Assembly: GCA_902800185.1 (NCBI GenBank)
Contig: CADCDK010000003.1
Span: 62,001-126,000 of the forward strand
Length of the DNA stretch: 64,000 bases
DNA from: an uncultured Prevotellaceae bacterium
GTDB taxonomy: Bacteria; Bacteroidota; Bacteroidia; Bacteroidales; Bacteroidaceae
Direction: 5' to 3'
Shown: piece after piece, positions 42,776 through 52,618 of the stretch
Numbering within the stretch: position 1 is the stretch's first letter
Layout of the letters: the number at the start of each line of letters is the position of its first letter
Made by a program: the position numbers and the translations under genes
The notes under the pieces: generated by a model
What the model was told of the DNA's origin: nothing
The model's database searches: none
Seen by the model: only the letters and a program-made list of their open reading frames with translations

Positions 42776-43753
42776 TCAAATGCTCAGTTCGTCAAGCACA
42801 GTAATCAGACGCTTGTCGAAACGCTTGTCCGTGCGTATGCACTCGGAGAAGGGAACATAAACGATTTCGTTGTTGCGTATGCCAATCATCACGTTGCGCT
42901 GCCCCTGTAAAATGGCCTCAATAGCACCGACGCCCGTACAGCTGGCCAAGATACGGTCGCGAGCCGACGGACTGCCGCCGCGCTGCAGGTGGCCAAGGAT
43001 GGACACGCGTACATCGAACTCGGGGAACTCGTTCTTGACGCGGTCGGCATAGTAGAGGGCACCGCATTTCGGACTCTCCGAGACGATGACAATGCACGAC
43101 TTCTTCGACTTGCGGATGCCACGACCCATGAATGCGGCAAGCTGGTCAACATCGGTCGCTTCCTCAGGTACGATGGCAGCCTCGGCACCGCAGGCAATGG
43201 CACAGTTCTGCGCCAGGAAGCCGGCATCACGTCCCATGACCTCAACGAAGAAAATGCGCTCGTGCGAGTTGGCCGTGTCGCGGATACGGTCAACACATTC
43301 CATGATGGTGTTCATCGTGGTGTCGTAGCCGATGGTAGCATCCGTTCCGTAAAGGTCGTTGTCGATGGTGCCAGGCAGACCGATACAGGGGAAGTCATGC
43401 TCCATGGCAAAGTCTCGGGCACCTGTCAGCGAGCCATTGCCGCCAATCACGATCAGGGCGTCAATCTCCTCCTTCAAACAGGTCTCGTAAGCCTTCTGTC
43501 TGCCTTCCACTGTCATGAACTCCTTGCTTCGGGCACTCTTCAGGATCGTGCCGCCACGGGTGATGATACCACTGACATCCTCGGTGGTAAACTCCTTCAC
43601 CTCATCATTGATAAGGCCGTCGTAGCCACGATAGATGCCTTTGATCTTAAAACCGTTGTAGATACCTGCGCGTGTCACGGCACGGATGGCAGCATTCATG
43701 CCGGGAGCATCGCCGCCCGACGTCAAAATACCGATAGTCTTAATCTTACTCAT
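42776..43753 (-). CDS. pfkA: 6-phosphofructokinase
   Basis: A 325-residue PfkA phosphorylating fructose 6-phosphate, the committing step of glycolysis. Motifs: [18 protein letters not shown] at the start, [12 protein letters not shown] (catalytic Asp), [11 protein letters not shown] and [15 protein letters not shown]. The phosphodonor-site motif reads GGNGSLTGA: the Gly typical of ATP enzymes is present, while the preceding residue is Asn where E. coli has the Mg-binding Asp; I believe Asn occurs in other anaerobe PfkAs. It starts 31 bp after the antiporter gene stop, on the same strand, so it may be read from the upstream operon as well as from a promoter I could not find. Confidence 0.95.
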   Translation of the reverse strand: MSKIKTIGILTSGGDAPGMNAAIRAVTRAGIYNGFKIKGIYRGYDGLINDEVKEFTTEDVSGIITRGGTILKSARSKEFMTVEGRQKAYETCLKEEIDALIVIGGNGSLTGARDFAMEHDFPCIGLPGTIDNDLYGTDATIGYDTTMNTIMECVDRIRDTANSHERIFFVEVMGRDAGFLAQNCAIACGAEAAIVPEEATDVDQLAAFMGRGIRKSKKSCIVIVSESPKCGALYYADRVKNEFPEFDVRVSILGHLQRGGSPSARDRILASCTGVGAIEAILQGQRNVMIGIRNNEIVYVPFSECIRTDKRFDKRLITVLDELSI

Positions 43754-43784
43754 AGTTGTATTTGAGTTTTTTTATTTCTTTAAT

Positions 43785-45512
43785 TTATGAACCCTGTTCA
43801 CGCTCATTCAGATGATCGGTGAAGGTCTTGGTCATGATATTGCTCTGTTTCTCGAAATTGCGCGAGACGAAGATCATGAACGCTACTGCTATCACGGCGA
43901 AGATGCCGTACATGCCAATCATGGGCAACGTATTGCCAATAATATAGGCGATGAAGGCGGCACCGATGGCCAGACGTAGAATACCAAATGCCGTGATTTT
44001 GATACGCATGATGCTCCCTCCTTCGTCCCAGAGTTTGTTGACGTTATCACTATTGCTACCCCGACGCATCAGAGCCCAGATAAAGGGTCCGCAGATAAAC
44101 AGTGTAACAATGGCTATGGCAATGCCAGACCAAGGTTCAGGTAGCACATCCATAATCAGTGGCACACCAAAATAGTACATGACGGCAATCACTGCCAGAC
44201 AAAGCACACTATTGATAAGCATGATGAGAACAAAGATCCTGAATTCAGAACGCCAAAGCTGACGCATCTCGTTGGTCTCAGGCTCTTCCGCTTCACTGGA
44301 GGCATTATGCTCCAACTTTTCTATCCACTTGGCAGGCAGCACGCGCGCCACTATGTTATAGGCTGGATCAGCCAACCGAATCATATAAGGTGTGGTGAAC
44401 GTCGTGAAGACGGACACGGCAACAACAATGGGATAGAGGAAATCGCTGGTGACATGCAGCGAGGTGCCAAGGGTAGCCAGGATAAAGGCAAACTCGCCAA
44501 TCTGTGTCAGCGAGAACGAGCACTGCATGGCCGTCTTCAGAGACTGGCCGGAAAGCAGGAAACCGAGGGTACTCAGGATGGTCTGCCCCAGCATGATAGC
44601 CGCAATGATACAGAGAATGGGCACTATATACTCGATGATGAGCGCCACATCAACCATCATGCCTACAGATACGAAGAAGATGGCACCGAAAAGGTTCTTG
44701 ACAGGAGTCACGAGGTGCTCTATCTGCTTGGCCTCAACGGTTTCCGATAGGATGCTACCCATGACGAAGGCACCAAAAGCGGCAGAGAAACCTACTGCCG
44801 AGGCAAACACCACCATTCCGAAACAGAGGGCAAGGGCTGTGATGAGCAAGGTTTCTTCATTCATCAACGGCTTGGCCTTTTTCAAGAAGAGGGGAATGAA
44901 GTAGATGCCCACCACAAACCAGAGCACCAGGAAGAATCCAAGCTGCAAGATGGACGTTAGCATCTGCATGCCCTCAAACTCCTTGCTGACGGCCAGCGTC
45001 GAGAGCATCACCATCAGCACGATGGCAAGGATGTCCTCGATGATGAGCACGCTGAGCACGAGACCGGCAAAGCGCTGCTGCCGCAGGCCCATGTCATCGA
45101 AGGCCTTGAAGATGATGGTGGTGGACGACATGGCCAGCATACCTCCCAAGTAGATACAGTCCATCTCGCTCCAGCCAAAGAGGTGACCTGCAAGCGAACC
45201 GACATACATCATGCCAAGGATAATGGCTATGGCGGCGATGATGGGTGCCGCGCCCATCTTCAGGATCTTCTTGAACGAGAACTCCAGACCAAGGGCGAAG
45301 AGCAGGAATACGACACCGATTTCACTCCACAGATGAATGCCGTGCATATCAGAAACGCTGGGCATATAAGGCATGTTCGGCGAGGCAAGAAATCCCGCTA
45401 CGATATAGCCCAGGACAACGGGCTGTTTAAGACTCTTGAAAAGGAGCGTCATGACACCTGCGCAGATGAGAATCAGCGCCAGGTCGGACATGAGGGGTTC
45501 TAATTGTGACAT
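43785..45512 (-). CDS. CPA2-type cation:proton antiporter
   Basis: A 575-residue membrane protein of the KefB/NapA-like CPA2 family, exchanging Na+ or K+ for H+. The first twelve helices show family features (VVLGYIVAGFLASP, GVVFLLFALGLEFSFKKI, AMSSTTIIFKAFDDMGL, ALCFGMVVFASAVGFSAAFGAFVMGS). The C-terminal 180 residues contain about four further membrane helices rather than a soluble KTN or TrkA-C domain, and the protein ends shortly after NIMTKTFTDHLNERE. Longer relatives, as I recall them, continue into a regulatory domain, so this may be a naturally short form. It lies 32 bp behind the efflux outer membrane factor gene. Confidence 0.88.
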   Translation of the reverse strand: MSQLEPLMSDLALILICAGVMTLLFKSLKQPVVLGYIVAGFLASPNMPYMPSVSDMHGIHLWSEIGVVFLLFALGLEFSFKKILKMGAAPIIAAIAIILGMMYVGSLAGHLFGWSEMDCIYLGGMLAMSSTTIIFKAFDDMGLRQQRFAGLVLSVLIIEDILAIVLMVMLSTLAVSKEFEGMQMLTSILQLGFFLVLWFVVGIYFIPLFLKKAKPLMNEETLLITALALCFGMVVFASAVGFSAAFGAFVMGSILSETVEAKQIEHLVTPVKNLFGAIFFVSVGMMVDVALIIEYIVPILCIIAAIMLGQTILSTLGFLLSGQSLKTAMQCSFSLTQIGEFAFILATLGTSLHVTSDFLYPIVVAVSVFTTFTTPYMIRLADPAYNIVARVLPAKWIEKLEHNASSEAEEPETNEMRQLWRSEFRIFVLIMLINSVLCLAVIAVMYYFGVPLIMDVLPEPWSGIAIAIVTLFICGPFIWALMRRGSNSDNVNKLWDEGGSIMRIKITAFGILRLAIGAAFIAYIIGNTLPMIGMYGIFAVIAVAFMIFVSRNFEKQSNIMTKTFTDHLNEREQGS

Positions 45513-45544
45513 GATAATTTTTTAATCAATCCATATGATGTCGT

Positions 45545-46966
45545 CTATTCTGACCCGCCACCGAGGGCGATATACAGTGCGATGACAGCTTCTGCACCAT
45601 TGTACATGTTCATAGCCGAACTGAGCTGTGCATCAAGCAGCGACTCTTGAGCCCTCAGCACTTCGATGTAGCTGGCTTTACCATTATCCATCAGCTCATG
45701 CGTGCCTGTGTATGCCTCATGGAGCACCTGCACCTGACGTTGGAGGTAGGCGTGTTTCTCTCGGGCTGTCATGCAGCTGGACATAGCTTCGTTCACCTCG
45801 TTTCCGGCGTTGATGATTGTCTGCACATATTTCTTCTGCATGTCCTCCTCAGTGAGCTTGGCAATCTTTTTGTTGGCAATCAGCCTGCCACGTGCAAAGA
45901 TGGGCTGTGTGAGTGAGCCGACGGCAGAGAGTAGCAGCTTGCCAGGATTGACAACCATACCACCAGCCGAGTTGGTCCATCCGGCTGAACCACCGAGCGT
46001 GATGCCGGGGTAGAAGGCAGCGCGGGCAGCCTGAACGTTATAGAAGGCTTCTTCTATGGCGTAGTTGGCCAGGCGGATATCGGGACGACGCTCCAGCATC
46101 TGGGCGGGAATACCAATGTTCAGGTACTTGGTGTTGAACATCCGTTCTTCGGCTTCGCCCATTGCCTCAGCATGATGCAGGATGGAGCTGCCCCACTTCT
46201 GGCGGTTGATGTGCTGCGGACTGACAGCCATCAACTTGCAGATGGCATTCTCGACGGAACGGATGTTGCGGCGGGTATCGACAATCTGCGTCTTCACGCT
46301 TAGATATGAAGCCTCCATTTGGTTGACAGCAGTGCTATAGGCCTTACCATTCTCCCACAGAGCCTGCTCGGTTTCGAGCGATTCGTTCCACAGGCTGTCG
46401 GTCTGTGTGAGAATCTCCAGCTGCCGGTCGAGCACCTGCAACATGAAGTACTGCTGGGCTGTGACGGATATGAGGTTGGAGCGGATGGCCTCCTCTTGCA
46501 TTTGAGCCTGCAGGAGCACAGCCTTGGCTGCGCGCTTCTTGTTGGTGATGGAGCCGAACACGTCAACATCCATCGACATCTGCAGCGGCAGGTCGTAGGT
46601 CTTGGACCAGGGGTTGTTGTCGAACTTGGCCAGTGTACCTTGTGGCGAGAAATAAAGAGACGGCAGGTAAGCTAACTTTGAAGCCGTCAGCGCAGCCTGA
46701 CTCTTCTCGACGGCAATACGCGCGGAGTTAAGATCGGTATTGTTCGCCAGTACCTGTTCAATAAGCTGCTGGAGCAGTGGATCGGTGAAGAACTCGCGCC
46801 ATGACATCTGGGAGATGGATTTCTCGCCAGTAGCCGCCAAGATGCTCTCATCTGTACCAAAAGCATCGGAGACTGTTTGCGTGTTCTGCTCGTACTTGTT
46901 ATAGATACCACAGCCAGTGAGCATCAAACCCACGGCTGCGGCTGCTATGATATTTTTACATTTCAT
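45545..46966 (-). CDS. RND efflux outer membrane factor (TolC/NodT-like lipoprotein)
   Basis: A 473-residue outer-membrane lipoprotein of the NodT/OprM group, the exit duct of a tripartite pump. Signal MKCKNIIAAAAVGLMLTGCG gives lipidation at the Cys of TGC. The mature part has the duplicated OEP pattern with long coiled-coil helices (NTDLNSARIAVEKSQAALTASK, ERRPDIRLANYAIEEAFYNVQAARAAFYPGITLGGSAG style blocks) and ends with LRAQESLLDAQLSSAMNMYNG. It follows the RND permease by 16 bp, completing the usual MFP-permease-OMF order. Confidence 0.94.
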   Translation of the reverse strand: MKCKNIIAAAAVGLMLTGCGIYNKYEQNTQTVSDAFGTDESILAATGEKSISQMSWREFFTDPLLQQLIEQVLANNTDLNSARIAVEKSQAALTASKLAYLPSLYFSPQGTLAKFDNNPWSKTYDLPLQMSMDVDVFGSITNKKRAAKAVLLQAQMQEEAIRSNLISVTAQQYFMLQVLDRQLEILTQTDSLWNESLETEQALWENGKAYSTAVNQMEASYLSVKTQIVDTRRNIRSVENAICKLMAVSPQHINRQKWGSSILHHAEAMGEAEERMFNTKYLNIGIPAQMLERRPDIRLANYAIEEAFYNVQAARAAFYPGITLGGSAGWTNSAGGMVVNPGKLLLSAVGSLTQPIFARGRLIANKKIAKLTEEDMQKKYVQTIINAGNEVNEAMSSCMTAREKHAYLQRQVQVLHEAYTGTHELMDNGKASYIEVLRAQESLLDAQLSSAMNMYNGAEAVIALYIALGGGSE

Positions 46967-46982
46967 ATTTCACGATTCATAT

Positions 46983-49900
46983 TTAATTTTCACTTTTCTC
47001 TTTAGAAGCACCCTGATACTTCTCATGCAGTTTCTGGAACACGATGAAGAAGGCTGGAACAACGAAGAGCAGGGCAATAGTACCGATGCTCATACCGCCG
47101 ATGACACCCAAGGCGAGGGCACGGTTACCGTTGGCACCGGCACCACCTTCAATCACAAGGGGAATCATACCGATAATCATCGTGGCCACCGTCATCAGGA
47201 TGGGGCGCAAACGCTCCTTACAAGCTTCGAAAGCTGCCTCAACGATGGTCATCCCTTGAGCACGGCGTTCTGTGGCGAACTCAGTGATGAGGATAGCTGT
47301 CTTGGCCAGCAGACCAATCAGCATGATGACACCCGTCTGCAGGTAGATGTTGTTGTCCATGCCAGGCAATCCCTGCGTATAGCCTAAGTAGGCAAACACG
47401 AAGGCACCCATCAGTCCAAACGGCACACTGAACAACACGGCACACGGTGTGAACCACGAGTTGTAGAGTGATGCTAAGATGAGGTAGATCAGGATGACGC
47501 AGATGACGTAGATGAGTGCCGTGGCGTTAGAGCCGGCAGCCTCCTCTACCTCACGCGACATACCGCTGTACTCGAATGTTGCGGTTCTTGGCATCTCCTT
47601 CTCGAACACCTCGGCAATGGCCTTATGAGCATCGCCCTCAGTGTATCCACTACCGGGGGACACGATGCAGGTGATGCTTTGGAACAGGTTGAAGTGCTCG
47701 ATGTTAGACGGACCGACAATCTCCTTCAGCGTGACGAATTGGGAGATGGGGGTCATCTTGCCGCCTTTCACCTGCATGAAGATATTCTGCAGCGACTGCG
47801 GGTCGAGGCGGTATTCGGGTGAAGCGGCAGCCATGATGCGATAGACCTTACCAAACTGGTTGAAGTTGCCAATATACGCGCCGCCGCAGAAAGAGCCTAA
47901 CGTGTTGAGTACAGCTTCAGGCGTCACACCGGCACGGTCGCACTGGGCGGCATCTACCTCGACGCGATATTTCGGGAAGCGCTCAGAGTACGTTGACATG
48001 GCAGTGGCTATCTCCGGACGCTCTGACAATTTGGCCAAGAAGTGCTCAGTATGCTTGGCAAACTCCGACAGGTTACCATCTGTGGGATCTTCTACCATGA
48101 GCATGATGTCGTTACTGGTACCATAACCTGGAATCTGCGGCATCTCGAACGGAATCACCCGCAAGTTCTTGATGTCTTGGCAGTCAAAGTAGAAACGATA
48201 CCTGACGAGGGTAATGAAATGGTTCATACCAGCACGGTCGTCCCAGTTCTTCAGACGTACCACCATCGTACCGTAGTTGGAGCCGGCACCCGATATCATA
48301 CCATAACCACAGACCAAAGCGAAGCTCTCCAGTTCGGGAATCTTTTTCACCTTGGCTTCAACTGCTTTCGCCATCTCACGGGTCTGCTTCAGTGTGGAGC
48401 CTTCGGGAGCTTGTATCTCAACCAAGAACACACCCTGGTCTTCCTGTGGCACGAGACCTGAAGGCAGGCTCTTCATGAAGAACACCAGCAGCACAGCAGC
48501 CAGCGCCAGTAAGCTCCAAGCCAATAGGGGGCGCTTGATGAACTTCTGGACAGCCTTGCTGTATTTATTATAGATGGCGCTATAGCTGACTTCATACGCT
48601 TTCTTTGTATAATAAGTCAGGCTCTTGCCTTCCTTCTTGCCTTCTGTGACGCGCATCATGATGGCACAGAGGGCTGGACACAGCGTCAGAGCCGATATGC
48701 ACGACAGACCTACGGACGAGGCAATGGTGATACCAAACTGAGTGAAGAACGTTCCTGAGGTACCCGGCATGAAAGTCACGGGGATGAACACAGCCATGAA
48801 CACCAGCGTACACGAGACAACCGCAACAGACACCTCGTTCATGGCCTGACGGGTGGCTTCGCGGGCATCGCTAATACCACTCTCCATCTTCGCCATGACA
48901 GCCTCTACTACCACAATGGCATCATCGACCACCGTACCAATGGCCAGCACGAGTGCAAACAGCGTCAAGATGTTGAGCGAGAAACCGCATATTGACACAA
49001 CGGCAAAGGTGCCCAACAGCGACACGATAATAGAAATGGAAGGAATAATGGTGGCCTTGATGTTCTGCAGGAAGAAGAACACCACGAGCACCACGAGGAT
49101 GATGGCGATGACAAGTGTCTCCACCACATTATGGATGGCAGCAAAAAGGAAGTCATCACTGGTCATCAGGGTCACGAACTCCAGTCCGGCCGGCATCGTT
49201 GCCTTCATTTCCTCAAACGTTTTGGTGATGCTGGCGTTCACCTGAGTGGCATTAGCACCTGGAGCCGCGAACACCATGCAGATAGCACCCGGTTTATCCT
49301 GGATGTTCGATGTGAAGTTGTAGCTCATGGCACCAATCTTTACCTCAGCGACGTCGCTCAAGTGCAATATGCCACCACCACTGGTACGTAGCACGATGTT
49401 GTTGAACTCCTCGATGGTCTTTAGCGTACCCTTATACTGCATAGAGTACTGGTAGGAGTTCTCCGACTGTTCACCCAGGGAACCCACACCAGCCACGAAG
49501 CTCTGTCCACCGATCGCTGCGAAGATGTCGTTAGGGGTCAGTCCGTACTGGGCCATCACATCGGGCTTCAGCCAGATGCGCAGGGCATACGTGTTACCTA
49601 AGCTCAATACGTTACCCACACCTGTGACACGCATCAGTTTCGGCTTAATGTTGATATCGATATAGTTCGACACAAAGTCCTCATCGTACTTGCCGTCGGC
49701 ACTCTTCACGGCGAAGATTCGCAGAATGTTGTTCTGTCGTTTCTCCACCTTCACACCGACCTTGTTCACGTCAGCAGGCAGCAGTGCCTGTGCGCGGGTC
49801 ACGCGGTTCTGCACATTCACCGTCGCCATGTCGGGGTCGGCACCCTGTTTGAAATAGACGTTGATTTCCACCTCACCATTCGACGAGGCTTTTGAGGTCA

Positions 49901-50135
49901 TATAGGTCATATCATTCACACCATTGATTGCCTCTTCCAACGGCTGGATGACCGACTTCATCACCGTATTCTCGTCAGCACCAGTGTAGCTGGTTGTGAC
50001 ATTCACCGTAGGCGGTGCGATGTCGGGATATTGCTCTACTGGCAGCGTGCTCATCGAGATGTAGCCCACCAGCGCTATCACAATAGAGATGGCACATGCC
50101 ATCACATATTTATTGATGAAAATATTGTTTTTCAT
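46983..50135 (-). CDS. RND multidrug efflux permease (AcrB/HAE1 family)
   Basis: A 1,050-residue inner-membrane transporter. It has the RND layout of 12 helices and two large periplasmic loops. Seen: the N-terminal MSTLPVEQYPDIAPPTVNVT, ANATQVNASITKTFEEMKATMP, the TM4 proton-relay aspartates in VLAIGTVVDDAIVVVEAVMA, and VIMLIGLLAKTAILITEFA in the second half. Length is standard. The start codon lies directly against a four-unit period-8 repeat that also carries the stop of the preceding membrane fusion gene. Substrates are probably drugs, bile acids or detergents; not readable from sequence. Confidence 0.96.
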   Translation of the reverse strand: MKNNIFINKYVMACAISIVIALVGYISMSTLPVEQYPDIAPPTVNVTTSYTGADENTVMKSVIQPLEEAINGVNDMTYMTSKASSNGEVEINVYFKQGADPDMATVNVQNRVTRAQALLPADVNKVGVKVEKRQNNILRIFAVKSADGKYDEDFVSNYIDINIKPKLMRVTGVGNVLSLGNTYALRIWLKPDVMAQYGLTPNDIFAAIGGQSFVAGVGSLGEQSENSYQYSMQYKGTLKTIEEFNNIVLRTSGGGILHLSDVAEVKIGAMSYNFTSNIQDKPGAICMVFAAPGANATQVNASITKTFEEMKATMPAGLEFVTLMTSDDFLFAAIHNVVETLVIAIILVVLVVFFFLQNIKATIIPSISIIVSLLGTFAVVSICGFSLNILTLFALVLAIGTVVDDAIVVVEAVMAKMESGISDAREATRQAMNEVSVAVVSCTLVFMAVFIPVTFMPGTSGTFFTQFGITIASSVGLSCISALTLCPALCAIMMRVTEGKKEGKSLTYYTKKAYEVSYSAIYNKYSKAVQKFIKRPLLAWSLLALAAVLLVFFMKSLPSGLVPQEDQGVFLVEIQAPEGSTLKQTREMAKAVEAKVKKIPELESFALVCGYGMISGAGSNYGTMVVRLKNWDDRAGMNHFITLVRYRFYFDCQDIKNLRVIPFEMPQIPGYGTSNDIMLMVEDPTDGNLSEFAKHTEHFLAKLSERPEIATAMSTYSERFPKYRVEVDAAQCDRAGVTPEAVLNTLGSFCGGAYIGNFNQFGKVYRIMAAASPEYRLDPQSLQNIFMQVKGGKMTPISQFVTLKEIVGPSNIEHFNLFQSITCIVSPGSGYTEGDAHKAIAEVFEKEMPRTATFEYSGMSREVEEAAGSNATALIYVICVILIYLILASLYNSWFTPCAVLFSVPFGLMGAFVFAYLGYTQGLPGMDNNIYLQTGVIMLIGLLAKTAILITEFATERRAQGMTIVEAAFEACKERLRPILMTVATMIIGMIPLVIEGGAGANGNRALALGVIGGMSIGTIALLFVVPAFFIVFQKLHEKYQGASKEKSEN

Positions 50136-50167
50136 TGTTTCGATATTTCGTCATTTCGTTGTTTCAG
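50136..50167 (-). repeat. Four-unit period-8 array spanning the MFP stop and the RND start
   Basis: On the minus strand tgaaacaa, cgaaatga, cgaaatat and cgaaacaa follow in strict 8-bp phase from 50167 to 50136, ending immediately before the permease ATG. The stop codon TGA of the membrane fusion gene (50153-50151) lies at a unit junction. The units are rotations of the atgacgaa units at 62817-62944. Confidence 0.8.
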
Positions 50168-51275
50168 CTTTGGGAAAGAGCACTTTCTGTCCTTCCGTCA
50201 CATTGTTGGCACCAGTGGTCACAATCCGGTCACCCTCTTTCAGACCGCTGGTCACGATAAATTCCTTGCCGTTGCCGGTATCGGATGTGGTTACTTCGAC
50301 AGCCGTTGCCGTGCTGTCGGCCTTCACCTTAAAGACCTGCGATTTGTCCTGCAGGCGTACTACGGCATACTGCGGAACTACGATAACCGACTTTTCTGCA
50401 AAAGGCATGACGATGGTTCCCTGAATACCAGAGTACAGATGTCCGTCGGGGTTGGGAAACGATACTTTGCTGGTGAGCGATCCCGTCTCTGAATTCACCA
50501 CACCTGTCAGGCTGACCACACGGCCCTTATGCGGATATTCCGTACCGTTCTTCATCACAAATGTTACATCGGGCAAATTGGCAATATATTTCTCCATATC
50601 GTTTGCCGTCATTCCTTCTTTTACCATACTCTCAACAATGGACTCTGTCACCGAGAACTCGGCGTACATAGTCGTGTTGCCGCTCAGCATGGTCAACTGT
50701 GTCGCAGGTGTAACCTGGTCACCAGTACGCACGGGAATCTCGCCGATGACTCCGGGCACGGAAGCCGTGATGGTACAGAAACCGAGGCTTACCTTGGCGC
50801 GGTTCACTGCAGCCCTCGCCTGAGACACCGCAGCCTGGGCCTGCTTGTAAGCATTCTCTGAATTGGTCAGCATATAGCTGCTCACGATTTTCTTATCAAA
50901 CAGGTTTTTGTTCGACTCATACTCCAGCTTGGCAGAGTTCTCCTGAGCCAAGGCTGCCTGCAGGTTGGCCTGTGCAGCCTCCAGCTCCAGTTGGGCATTG
51001 CGGGAGTCGATGACAAAGAGCGTCTGCCCCTTCTTCACCTGCTGACCCTCTGTCACACAAATCCTTGTCAACTGGCCACTCACCTGTGGCGTTACTGTTA
51101 CGTCGTTCTGACCTTTCATTCTGGCACTGAACTTATAGGGGAGTTCAATGTCCGATTTCTTCACTGTCATTGTTTCAAACGACGACTGTGTCTCCTTGGG
51201 CACATCAATGCCGCACGACACTAGCCCGGCTACGACGCCGAGCATTAAAGACCATTTAACTGATTTCATTCTCAT
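50151..51275 (-). CDS. RND efflux membrane fusion protein (periplasmic adaptor)
   Basis: A 374-residue adaptor lipoprotein. MRMKSVKWSLMLGVVAGLVSC ends in a lipobox (VSCG); a second Met at residue 3 could also start it. The protein has the HlyD/AcrA order: split lipoyl domain (VTVTPQVSGQLTRICVTEGQ ... GVIGEIPVRTGDQV), coiled-coil hairpin rich in Ala/Gln between them, beta-barrel, and C-terminal PTTD-like domain. It is the first gene of the efflux operon. Its last codons (AETTK) and stop come from a period-8 repeat. Confidence 0.94.
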   Translation of the reverse strand: MRMKSVKWSLMLGVVAGLVSCGIDVPKETQSSFETMTVKKSDIELPYKFSARMKGQNDVTVTPQVSGQLTRICVTEGQQVKKGQTLFVIDSRNAQLELEAAQANLQAALAQENSAKLEYESNKNLFDKKIVSSYMLTNSENAYKQAQAAVSQARAAVNRAKVSLGFCTITASVPGVIGEIPVRTGDQVTPATQLTMLSGNTTMYAEFSVTESIVESMVKEGMTANDMEKYIANLPDVTFVMKNGTEYPHKGRVVSLTGVVNSETGSLTSKVSFPNPDGHLYSGIQGTIVMPFAEKSVIVVPQYAVVRLQDKSQVFKVKADSTATAVEVTTSDTGNGKEFIVTSGLKEGDRIVTTGANNVTEGQKVLFPKAETTK

Positions 51276-51353
51276 GTTTGTTTGTTATTTTTATTTTATT
51301 TATTTAATTATACACAGGTTTTTATTCTTAGGTTTTTCTCGGCCCATTGGACA

Positions 51354-51383
51354 CAAAGGTAACAATTTTTCCCAAAACACAAC
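51354..51383 (-). promoter_or_regulatory. Promoter of the RND efflux operon (-7 TACCTTTG)
   Basis: Minus-strand TACCTTTG at 51361-51354 is a full match; GTTG at 51383-51380 (three of four to TTTG) lies 18 bp upstream. The leader to the start at 51275 is about 75 nt. Confidence 0.6.
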
Positions 51384-51388
51384 GCCCC

Positions 51389-51442
51389 GAATGTCATTTA
51401 CATTCAGGTTTTGCTGATTTTATAACAATTTTTGCTGATTTT
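51389..51442. promoter_or_regulatory. Candidate AraC-type operator: 13-bp direct repeat at 21-bp spacing
   Basis: ttttgctgatttt occurs at 51409-51421 and again at 51430-51442, start-to-start 21 bp, two helical turns. An inverted repeat gaatgt-cattt-acattc (51389-51405) lies between this and the -33 region. A further 11-bp repeat taacaattttt occurs at 51360-51370 and 51423-51433. The site lies just upstream of the efflux promoter and directly beyond the end of the AraC-family gene. Confidence 0.6.
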
Positions 51443-51447
51443 GAAAC

Positions 51448-52608
51448 TCAGAGAGCCTGTTCCTTGGCTGTATTGCGCATCCAAGCTGTTACGGACTTTC
51501 CCATACGCTGCTTGAAGGCGAGGCTAAAAGTGCTGTAGCTCCGGTAGCCACTATCGCTGGCCAGTTGCTGGGCAACGATGGACTGGTTGGTCTGGACAGT
51601 CTCACGATAGAGAGAGACGAAGTGGTTGATGCGTAGGTTGTTGATATACGCATTGTAAGTGGTACCATGACTGGAGAAATACTGACTGAGATAGAATCGG
51701 TTGATACCGATAGCCTGAGCCACTTGCTGAATTGTCAGGTCGTGCTGCAAGTAAAGTCGTGTGCCAACGCAGCGCTCTTCCAATAGCTGTTCGATATTGG
51801 AGGGAATGGTAAATGTCTTTTTTTCGTGTGTCGGGAGATGGGTTTCCCGTGCTGTCGTTTCCCGTGCTTCCTCTGCGGGTGAAGGGGCAATCACTTGTTC
51901 TGCAGAAACAGTCTCCGTCAACTGCGGCAGTGTCTCTATTCGCCATAGCAAGAAGCCAATCAGTACAAGGCCGATGAGCTGCACGAGGAAACCGATGGTC
52001 AGGTCGCCTGAATCGAACCCATAGGTGACAATTAACAGCAAGAGAGCGATGACCAATGCATGGCTCTGCCACACCTCCTTATGCTCCAGGTCGGCATAAT
52101 TGTCGCGTAACCACCGGCCATATTGTCTCACGGCAAACACCATATATACACTGAAAAGGACATAGAACAACAGGATGTATGCGGTTGCCATATCTATGAA
52201 ACGCCCTTCGGGATAAACCACGTGCAGGACCTCGAATATCGCGAATGGTATCGTTGCAAGGATGACGGGCCAAAGGGGGCGTTTGCGGTCTTGAAGCATA
52301 GCAAACAGCATACCGGCAGCAGTGGTAAGTATCCCCACGCAGTCGAGCATCTCAAGAACCGCACAACCCGCAGAATGGATGTCACCAGAATAGATGTAGA
52401 ACAGATACCACCACACATGGCCCGCAAATGAGACAGCAAAGAATGCTGCAGCCCAACGGCGCAGTGCTACTGGCGGTGTGACATCAGCCGCAAAGGAGTT
52501 ACCTCGGCGCACGCAGAGGTAAATGCATGCGATGAGAGATGCCAATGCCACACCGCCATATAGCATGAAAAACAATATCAAATCTGCTGGTATGTCTCGA
52601 ACAAGCAT
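51448..52608 (-). CDS. AraC-family transcriptional regulator with membrane N-terminus
   Basis: A 386-residue protein. The first 215 residues hold about six membrane helices (LILFFMLYGGVALASLIACIYLC and others), then a linker, then a C-terminal AraC double helix-turn-helix: LTIQQVAQAIGINRFYLSQYF near residue 300 and IVAQQLASDSGYRSYSTFSLAFKQRMG near residue 350. Regulators of this type in Bacteroidota sense membrane or periplasmic cues. It lies immediately upstream of the RND operon and 10 bp behind the Na/Pi cotransporter gene. The direct repeats in front of the efflux promoter are its likely binding site; activator or repressor is not known. Confidence 0.85.
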   Translation of the reverse strand: MLVRDIPADLILFFMLYGGVALASLIACIYLCVRRGNSFAADVTPPVALRRWAAAFFAVSFAGHVWWYLFYIYSGDIHSAGCAVLEMLDCVGILTTAAGMLFAMLQDRKRPLWPVILATIPFAIFEVLHVVYPEGRFIDMATAYILLFYVLFSVYMVFAVRQYGRWLRDNYADLEHKEVWQSHALVIALLLLIVTYGFDSGDLTIGFLVQLIGLVLIGFLLWRIETLPQLTETVSAEQVIAPSPAEEARETTARETHLPTHEKKTFTIPSNIEQLLEERCVGTRLYLQHDLTIQQVAQAIGINRFYLSQYFSSHGTTYNAYINNLRINHFVSLYRETVQTNQSIVAQQLASDSGYRSYSTFSLAFKQRMGKSVTAWMRNTAKEQAL

Positions 52609-52618
52609 AAATCCTTCT

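Noticed and set aside
42776..43753. PPi-dependent phosphofructokinase
   Set aside because: The GGNGS motif keeps Gly where PPi enzymes have Asp, so ATP use is more likely despite the Asn substitution.
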